A stretch of 64,000 nt of DNA from Gentiana macrophylla (Eukaryota > Streptophyta > Magnoliopsida > Gentianales > Gentianaceae), in contig CM047806.1 in assembly GCA_026214975.1 (NCBI GenBank), positions 104,913,345-104,977,344 on the forward strand. Reading direction: 5' to 3'. Under the pieces are notes generated by a model. The model made no database searches. It saw nothing but the letters and a program-made list of their open reading frames with translations, and was not told the origin of the DNA. The position numbers and the translations under genes are program-made. This document shows positions 57,379 through 64,000 of the stretch, piece after piece; within the stretch, counting starts at the first letter, position 1, and each line of letters opens with the position of its first letter.

Positions 57379-58622
57379 GTCTCTTTCGCAGCTGACCGTT
57401 TCTTTCTTTCTTTTTATTTTTAAAACAACTGTAACTTTTTTATTTAAAACTCTGATCATCAAAATTCTTTCACCAAAATTTATATTTTTTCCTCTTTATT
57501 TTGATATCTCATATGATATACCCTTTCGATGTAATTTTTGAAATTCGAAAAAACATTTGCATTAATCAGAGCGTTTTTTAATAAACGAACGTAACTTTTG
57601 ATTTAGAACTCCGATCAGCAAAATTATTTCGTCAAAAATCATTTTTTTCTCTTTATTTTGATATCTCATATGATACAATTTCGATGTTTTTAAAATCCAA
57701 AAAAAACATTTGAATTAATCGCAGTGTTTACACTAACACATCACAATCATAGCAAAACCTTCAATCACGGTATCACTTTCAACCACAGTAACACCTCACA
57801 ATCACAGTAACACCCCAGAAAACTTGTGTGTTACACAGCAACACCTTCAATCATAGTAACACCTCATAATCATAGTAATAGTAACAGCACAGTAACAGTT
57901 ATAGTCCAATGTTCATTAGCATCAGGTCACATTAATTAGTTGTAGTTCAATGTCAAATGAACTTTAATAAGCATACATATGACTGCTATCACATATTTTA
58001 CTAACAATGCAAAGTGATATTAACACAAGACATTTAAAGTGACACTTAACAGTAACAGTTGTAGTCCAAGGTTCATTAGAATCACGTCACATTAATTAAT
58101 TGTAGTCCAATGTCAAATGAACTTGAATAAGCATAACAATGTCTGCAGTCACACCTTTTACTAACAATACATAGTGATATTAACACCATACATTTACGGT
58201 AACACCTCACAATCATAGTAACACCTTCAATCACAAGAATAAGAATAATGCTAATAAAGAAGAGTAACAAGATTAATAAAGATAATAAATAAACATTATA
58301 GATTCAAAGTTCATTAGCATCACGTAAATGGGAAAGCATAACATTCTAAAACATTAAGTTTTGGACAGCTAGTTTCATCTTCATGCTTTCTAACTTTTCC
58401 AAAAGGATTATTTGGCTCTAAGTCGTTAACAAGAAATGTAATTAATTGGAAGATTGATTTGCTATTTTAATTAATCATGTTATCAGTATAATTAAATGCT
58501 AACTTTGTCAACAGCAATAATATACCAAGACAAATGTAGGATTACCAAACAGTAATTTAACATTGCACAACATAATAAGCCAAATAAAAGTTATGGACAC
58601 AACTAACAACGGAAGCACCATG
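57379..58622. other. No gene; repetitive intergenic DNA
   Basis: AT-rich with (cacagtaacac)-like motifs and the 160-bp direct repeat below. Two related segments near 57420-57540 and 57590-57690 (ctctttattttgatatctcatatgata) form a further diverged direct repeat. Confidence 0.5.
57891..58206 (+). repeat. Direct tandem repeat, 160-bp unit, two copies
   Basis: Units start agtaacagtt at 57891 and 58051 and share tccaatgtcaaatgaactt and tactaacaat.ca.agtgat. They differ by about one base in eight by eye. Confidence 0.8.
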
Positions 58623-58731
58623 TAAAAAGGTGAATTTTTTTTTTTAAATGCTGAAAAATAAAATATTTATGGTTTCGGCGCTCATCTGAAACTATTTCCT
58701 GCGAATGGGTCCACGTCAGCATTGTTTACTG

Positions 58732-58883
58732 AAGCCGCTGGTTCAACCAGCGGCTTTACCTTTTTTGAAAAACACTAAAGCCGCTGGTTGAACCAGCGGC
58801 TTTAACCTGGGAAAAAACGTGAGCATCCTGTATTGAAATGAAATTGGTGCATATGAAGAAGCCGCTGGTTCAACCAGCGGCTT
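58732..58883. repeat. Three perfect palindromes in the left MULE terminal repeat
   Basis: The arms AAGCCGCTGGTT and AACCAGCGGCTT are separated by one base. Positions are 58732-58756, 58776-58804 (extended to 14-bp arms) and 58859-58883. A TATA box (agtatataaaac, about 58888) for the transposase gene follows the third. Confidence 0.92.
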
Positions 58884-59297
58884 TAGCAGTATATAAAACA
58901 AAACAGACGGGATTTTTCACCCATTTTCAGATTTCCAAACCCTAAAAACAAAAACCCCAAATTCTCTCCGCGGCGCCAACTCAAATTAGGCCATTTAGCA
59001 TCAAGATTCTTACTTTCTTCAACCAAATCAAAGGTTTCATCCATAGTTTATCAATCCAAAGGTATTTTTTTTCGTTTTTTTTTCGATTTTCTGCGATTTT
59101 TTTCCTTTTTTCCGTTTTTTTTTTTCGTTTTTTTATGCCAATTGAAAGAATTCTTTGTTTGGATAACGAATAAGTGTTGATATTCATCGATTTGTGATAT
59201 GTGTAGAAGGTTGTTTGTTTAATTTTATTAGTTTTTGATTTTTATTGTGTATGTGGATTTGGTTTTAGGTTTTGCTTGATTTGAGATTTTTAAAGGG

Positions 59298-60530
59298 ATG
59301 GAGATATATAATTATCCGTTGACTTGTTGGTGGAATGGTGAAATAGTAATTGACGGTGAAAATGTTACCTACAAAGGTGGTTGTGAAACCTTTATTATTG
59401 TCAATAGTAACATTGGTATGAATGAGCTTAAGAATGAGATATATGATGCTATGGAGGTTGATAGTACTAGATTTGACCTAAACGTGAAGATGAAATTCCC
59501 TAGTGTGCGAGGCTATAAAGTGTTAGCTTTAAGTAATGATCGTGGTTTAAAAGCTATGTGGGCAAGCGTGTTTCAATCGAAAGCCCCCTCTATGGATTTA
59601 TATATTGAATTGACACCCATTGAACAACCTAACATGTCATTCACCAACATGCTTGTTAGTCAAGTTGAGGATCCCAATTGGTTTGTGTCTTTGTCGACTA
59701 ATAATGTTGATGAAGCATCACTAGATGGTAATATCGAAGGGGATGAGATTGAAGACGAGGATGATATGTTGTTGTTAAGTCAGGATGAAGATAGTGGGGT
59801 AGACCTAGTATCATTAAAGGATCATGATACCGAGTTTACTAAGCTTCATTCTATAGATGAAGAATATTTAAACAGTTGGTATAAATCTAGTGATTTTCAA
59901 TATAAGAGCGGTGGTGAGTTTGTGGTGGGGCAAGAATTTGCCAACAAAAAAGCATTGGGGCAAATTGTGACAACATACAATGTCGAAAGGAACCAAGTCT
60001 ATAAAACCACAGAATCGAAACCTCACACCGTCACATTCAAATGTGGAAGGAAACCAATTGCTTGTAGTTGGTATTTAAGAGCCTCTCAAAAGAATGTTGC
60101 ATCGGATGTCTTCACTATCGTCACCTATAAAGGCCCCCACGAAAGCTCTTGTGTGGTTCACAAACCATCCATGGATCACCCGAATTTAAAGCGAGAGTTT
60201 CGGGGGGTGAAAGTTAGTGTACTAAAAGCCTTCATAACAAAAGAATTCAACTTCTCAATCTCTTATGGTAAAGCATGGAGTGCAAAACAAAAGGCGATAG
60301 GTGCTCTTTATGGAGATTGGGAGGAGTCTTACCAATATCTTCCTCGTTACATGGAAGCTTTGAAAGAAGCAAATCCGGGCACCGTGGTGCATTTTGTTAA
60401 TAAGCCAACCCACGATCCTTACACTGAACAATTTCATTGTGTTTTTTGGGCATTTGGCCCCTCAATCAGAGGTTTCCAACATTGCAGGCCTGTCATCACA
60501 ATTGATGGAACTCATTTATACGGTGCCTAA
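59298..60530 (+). CDS. MULE transposase, C-terminally truncated (410 aa)
   Basis: MuDR-type transposases cut and rejoin the element ends in the nucleus. Residues 1-110 form the PB1/ubiquitin-like N-terminal region of plant MULE proteins, and an acidic stretch follows at 145-185. The DNA-binding zinc part is at about 205-290 (EFVVGQEFANKKALGQIVTT, FKCGRKPIACSWYLRAS, HESSC). The transposase core begins with SYGKAWSAKQKAIGALYG, LPRYMEALKEANPGTVV and VFWAFGPSIRGFQHCRPVI and reaches the first catalytic Asp in IDGTHLYG, after which the frame stops (60528). The remaining catalytic residues and the SWIM finger are missing, so the protein should be inactive. A 5' untranslated intron is possible. Confidence 0.88.
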   Translation: MEIYNYPLTCWWNGEIVIDGENVTYKGGCETFIIVNSNIGMNELKNEIYDAMEVDSTRFDLNVKMKFPSVRGYKVLALSNDRGLKAMWASVFQSKAPSMDLYIELTPIEQPNMSFTNMLVSQVEDPNWFVSLSTNNVDEASLDGNIEGDEIEDEDDMLLLSQDEDSGVDLVSLKDHDTEFTKLHSIDEEYLNSWYKSSDFQYKSGGEFVVGQEFANKKALGQIVTTYNVERNQVYKTTESKPHTVTFKCGRKPIACSWYLRASQKNVASDVFTIVTYKGPHESSCVVHKPSMDHPNLKREFRGVKVSVLKAFITKEFNFSISYGKAWSAKQKAIGALYGDWEESYQYLPRYMEALKEANPGTVVHFVNKPTHDPYTEQFHCVFWAFGPSIRGFQHCRPVITIDGTHLYGA

Positions 60531-60535
60531 TGAAT

Positions 60536-61215
60536 GTGACACAGGTGTCCATTTGCACTCGCTTGATAGGCGGGGAAACACAACGGATTATGCGCTTAAG
60601 CACGGGGATTATATTCAGTTGTGGGCCGATCGCAAATCATCGTTGGTTCCACGTGGTGTTCCTTACAACGGTTATCTTCAACACAATGATATGTACTTAC
60701 AAAGTGGTACCGCCGATCACCCGGCGCATTATTAGCCCTCAAAGTGCAAACGTTGTTGAAGACTATGAAACGCAACACAATTTCTATCCTCCTACCGCCG
60801 ACTATGAACAACTTGTAAGTATATTTTAAATTTTGTTTTCTAATTTCATACATAGAAATTTGTTTTATTTGTTTTGTGTTTACACATTTCGACAAAGCAG
60901 GAATGTTTTATCGCTATCAAAATACGACTAGGTTGCTTGCGTAACATGCCGGATGACATCCCGAAGGCACAAGTGAGGCTTATTCAACAAATGCAATCGA
61001 TGTCCTTCAAGTGTTACAAAACACAAGGCGGGGACATCGATCCAACTCGAACTCAAGAGGTCGAACATCCTAGCCCGGAACTTCCGCGATACGACTTTAG
61101 GAACTTGACAAGGGCTCAACCGACACCGATCGGAGGAGGTAGACACACCAGACAGAATGTTCGTCTTCACGTAGAAGAACGAAGAAAAGTCGCATACCTA
61201 ACAAAGTTAATATGA
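60536..61215 (+). pseudogene. Plant mobile domain-like gene tail inside the MULE
   Basis: The exon up to 60814 contains YALKHGDYIQLWADRKSSLV, NDMYLQ and, after small shifts near 60700, WYRR and TRRIISPQ, which is the pattern of the C-terminal plant mobile domain (as in MAIN/MAIL and 'phosphatase 7 long form' proteins). A GTAAGT donor at 60815 and a CAG acceptor at 60898-60900 frame an 86-bp phase-0 intron. Exon 2 (60901-61215) is open: RLGCLRNMPDDIPKAQVRLI ... RHTRQNVRLHVEERRKV. The N-terminal part is lost at the same join that truncates the transposase. The family call rests on residue pattern only. Confidence 0.6.
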
Positions 61216-61538
61216 TCAAACATTTCTTTTGTTTTGGTTGTTGTAATACAACAATAACTTTGGATATGGTTTTTTTCTCTTTTAATGACGTAGTTTGCAT
61301 GAATGTGTTTTTGCAATTGATTTGGTTTTTTCCTTTTAATGAATGTGTTTTTATAATTGGATTGTTGATTTTGAGAATTTGAGGTGTTGAATATATTGTT
61401 TTAAATGAAAAAGAAGATGCAATCTGGTTTGAGAATTTGAGGTGTTGAATATATTGTTTTAAATGAAAAAGAAAATGCAGTTGGTTTTAACAGTTGTGGT
61501 AAAGCCATTTGGTTCGAATAGCGGTTTCGAATTCAGTT

Positions 61539-61695
61539 AAAGCCATTTGGTTGAACCAAATAAGCTTCTTCATATGCACCAGTTTCATTTCAATACAGGA
61601 TGCTCACGTTTTTTCAGTCAAAGCCATTTGGTTCAACCAAATGGCTTTGTTGTTTTTCAAAAAAGGTAAAGTCTTTGGTTGAACCAATGAGCTTG
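61539..61695. repeat. Palindromes in the right MULE terminal repeat
   Basis: The middle one, 61620-61648, has perfect 14-bp arms AAAGCCATTTGGTT and AACCAAATGGCTTT around one base. The outer (61668-61695) and inner (61539-61566) ones are imperfect. They occupy the same positions as the left-end palindromes but have a different arm sequence. Confidence 0.9.
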
Positions 61696-61989
61696 ATAAG
61701 AACAACGCCGACGTGGACCCATTCGCAGGAAATAGTTTCAGATGAGCGCCGAAACCATAAATATTTTATTTTTCAGCATTTAAAAAAAAAAAAAAAATCT
61801 AAAAAGGTGTACAATAAGAATGCAAAATGATGGTAGAATCAGAATTTAAAAAGACAATTATTTCTTTTACGGACCAAAAGCAAAATTCCCAGATACAAGT
61901 TCACAAAATTTGACAACATATAAAAGGTTTTTTTATGCAATAAATGGTTGAATCCAGTTATGGTTCCATGATAAAAACCCTAGTCTGAA

Positions 61990-62194
61990 TCATTCGATGG
62001 TGGTCTGAATGACACTAGCACCAATAGTTTTTCTTCCTTCTCTTATGAAAAACCTCATTCCCTGCTCACAAGCCATAGGCATGATGTGTTCAACCACCTG
62101 GTTCACGCAGTCACTAGGCATTATCATCTTTGATTCCTCATCTTTATCGTTCTTGATCTCCATAACCTTCCCAGTAACGTCTGTAGACCACATA
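61990..62194 (-). pseudogene. tufA: EF-Tu (chloroplast TufA-type) last-exon fragment
   Basis: EF-Tu delivers aminoacyl-tRNA to the ribosome. The minus strand encodes STDVTGKVMEIKNDKDEESK, MIMPSDCVNQVVEHIMPMAC, EQGMRFFIREGRKTIGAS and VIQTTIE-stop, the C-terminal barrel of the NDKDEESKM (plastid) type. Usually invariant sites are changed (MPGDRV to MPSDCV, REGGKTVGAG to REGRKTIGAS). A splice acceptor (tttttag, ending at 62195) precedes it, so it is not a processed copy. No upstream exon is found within the window. Confidence 0.78.
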
Positions 62195-62656
62195 CTAAAA
62201 ATAAACAATTTCAAAAGAAGAACATCACACTAGTCATGTGGCTCCCAAAAAACCAAAAACAAAAAACACTATAAAGGCCAATCAACCCAATTGTTCAAAT
62301 AAACACATGCAGCAACCAATCCATAAACCACCACAACATCTCTCACCACATACTTCATTGACCTCCAAGGATAAATAATCCAACTATGCTTTGGAATAGC
62401 TTCCCTAATATTAGACAACTTGAATGGTGTTGTTGCAGCTGTGTCAATTCATCAACCACCACCCCAACTAATCATTGCAATTAAAACAACACAAACTACG
62501 GGAAGCTAAGAACGTCTTTACAAAACCAAACAACAATTTTTCTTGATGTTCAACCTCCATGATATATGCAGAAATTGGGCCTGACAAAACGCTTAGCAGT
62601 TTTGTTTGTTTACCTACCTGTTTAACAGTTAGGCCCCAATTTACCTACCAGAACAT
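62195..62656. other. No gene seen
   Basis: Could hold the intron upstream of the EF-Tu exon on the minus strand. No earlier EF-Tu exon or other domain is recognisable. Confidence 0.4.
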
Positions 62657-62884
62657 TGTTCATTGTGTATAATATTATACTTTCATCAGTATCCAGATCT
62701 TCAAAAAGTTGTTGTCTCGCTTTGTCGAGGATATAGTTCAATAAGTCAAATAATTATCTTATTGTATTTTAAATATTTTAGTATTTATCTCTTACGGTTT
62801 GTTCCCTAAGTTTGTCAAGCCTATATATATATATTATACTCTTCTAAACATATTCAATCAATGAAATACGATTATTCTAAATCA
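62657..62884 (+). mobile_element. Short Copia LTR with PBS, fragment
   Basis: The stretch ends in ...TTCTAAATCA and is followed by TATAGTATCAGAGC (62888-62901), a degenerate initiator-Met PBS. TATA-rich DNA (ctatatatatatatt) at 62821 fits an LTR promoter. The start at TGTTCATTG is a guess. About 230 bp of leader follow before the GATACG repeats; there is no gag. Confidence 0.55.
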
Positions 62885-63127
62885 TGATATAGTATCAGAG
62901 CATGTCAATTTTATATCTCTCGTTGTGTCAATTCTTTCTAAACCCTAACCCGTTTCTTCAGAAAAAAAATATAGCCGCCTCGTTCCTATTTTACTTTTCC
63001 GGTCACCTTCTCCGGCGTTGTACTGCCACCGTAGTTGATGTTCCTCTTCCCTTCTTCCACATAGCAATTGCATCGCACAACCCAGCACCGTCTAGCATCA
63101 GCCATCTCCCTAGCCACAAAAACCTAT

Positions 63128-63225
63128 GATGCACGGATACGGATACGTGGATACGGGATACGCGGATACGAGATACGGAGATACGGGATTTTCATAAAAT
63201 ATAGGATACGGATACGGGGGTGTAT
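63128..63225 (+). repeat. GATACG heptamer-like array
   Basis: About ten copies of (G)GATACG with 0-4 spacer bases occur in two blocks (63131-63190 and 63203-63220). Such arrays are found in subterminal parts of some plant DNA transposons. Confidence 0.8.
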
Positions 63226-64000
63226 TTGTAAATAATGAAAATATAAGGACGAAACTGTAATTACTTAAAATATAAGGATCAAACTGTAAATAATTAAAAT
63301 GCATGTATATATAACTTTACTCAATCAATAGCAGCACCAAATAACTAATTATCTAAATGATAATCTAAGCATTCAAAATTCAATATCAATTAAAAAACAC
63401 TCAACAAAAAAACCTTAGCTAGCCAACCATTAACAGCCTCTTGCAAGTATGAACAATATGAATAAAAAAATACGCATAACATGATGGGAAAAAAAAAACA
63501 ATCTGTAGTTCTTCATTTTTCATATAAAAAATAAATAATAACAAAATGAAAAGCACATAATAATAATAAAATATTATTTTCTGCACATCATTAAGATGAA
63601 GGAAAAAGATAGATCAGAGGCTTATCTGGGTTCTTTAAAAAAAGAGTACCGTCCGGAACAGCCAACGGAGCCAGTCAAGCGGGAAGCCTCTCTCTGCCGC
63701 TGCATTGGTCACCGGAGCTCAGCCACACCTTCAGAATCGGGACAGAAAGGGTTAATTCAAAGTGAATAATTGAGCTTAATTATTTTATAAATTGTTATTT
63801 GGGTTTCTTTTTACAGAGCTATTGACTATTGTGATTCTCCATTTCCAGAAACCCAAAAGTTGATTAATGGAGAAGATGAAATGAAAAGCTAGCATTTCTT
63901 GAGACGGTAATTTTCGGCTCAAAGGACACGACTTAGGAAAAAGCAAATTTTCTCACGAAGCGTATTCAAAGCCTCGATACGCCAGATATTTTCCGAATAC
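63226..64000. other. No gene seen at right edge
   Basis: AT-rich to 63600. A GC-richer stretch at 63640-63750 could be part of an exon running off the window, but no domain is recognisable. Confidence 0.4.

Larger units (their letters stand above)
58633..61800 (+). mobile_element. Complete Mutator-like element (MULE), 3.17 kb
   Basis: An exact 9-bp target duplication AAAAAGGTG lies at 58624-58632 and 61801-61809. The long terminal inverted repeats cover about 58633-58885 and 61535-61800. Outside the palindromes they are almost identical (for example atgctgaaaaataaaat and gtgagcatcctgtattg). Inside lie a MuDR-type transposase N-terminal half and a plant-mobile-domain-like second gene in the same direction. 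It is structurally complete but catalytically broken. Confidence 0.9.

Noticed and set aside
63640..63750. GC-richer stretch that might be an exon
   Set aside because: No domain or splice-supported frame visible before the window edge.

Overview
The window is nuclear DNA from a flowering plant, most likely a eudicot. It is AT-rich and densely packed with LTR retrotransposons and DNA transposons, and it carries spliced plant genes (a plastid fibrillin and CYP71-type P450s), plastid-derived DNA and the remains of nuclear genes. I cannot name the species.

Host genes. Exon 1 of a plastid-lipid-associated protein (fibrillin, PAP3/FBN2 type) lies at 122-747 on the minus strand and runs off the left edge. 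The C-terminal part of the same kind of gene lies at 25502-26048 on the plus strand, convergent with a complete two-exon CYP71-type cytochrome P450 (26323-27954, minus). A 2.4-kb cassette holding the fibrillin 3' end and the P450 is directly duplicated at 53180-55613. The second fibrillin piece is shorter, and the second P450 carries three single-base deletions. An EF-Tu exon fragment lies at 61990-62194.

Layout. 2.2-8.7 kb: a LINE tail hit by a TIR element with a 10-bp target duplication, a Gypsy-type LTR containing a MITE, then a Copia LTR with a long tandem-repeat leader. 10.6-11.0 kb: a plastid-DNA chimera (ndhF plus inverted-repeat sequence). 11.0-13.3 kb: an Athila-type LTR joined to a Copia 3' end with a short LTR. 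13.4-22.3 kb: an almost complete chromovirus-type Gypsy element with a broken gag-pol. 22.2-23.8 kb: a decayed 'putative gypsy-type transposase' gene. 28.4-52.4 kb: a four-level nest. A minus-strand Copia contains a Tat-type Gypsy, which contains both a pair of nested solo LTRs and a full-length Copia (target duplication TGAGG). 52.4-58.6 kb: a 130-bp-arm foldback, the second P450 cassette, and MITEs. 58.6-61.8 kb: a complete MULE with 9-bp target duplication, a truncated transposase, a plant-mobile-domain-like second gene, and terminal repeats full of perfect palindromes.

History. Removing the 24-kb nest leaves the two fibrillin/P450 cassettes about 1.1 kb apart in direct orientation. The nest is therefore younger than the tandem duplication. 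Target-site duplications read directly from the sequence give the order of most insertions. Most pol genes are broken by frameshifts, so the elements are largely relics.

Most unusual signal. Palindromes in the MULE terminal repeats differ between the two element ends at matching positions in both arms, so symmetry is kept while the flanking sequence is nearly unchanged.
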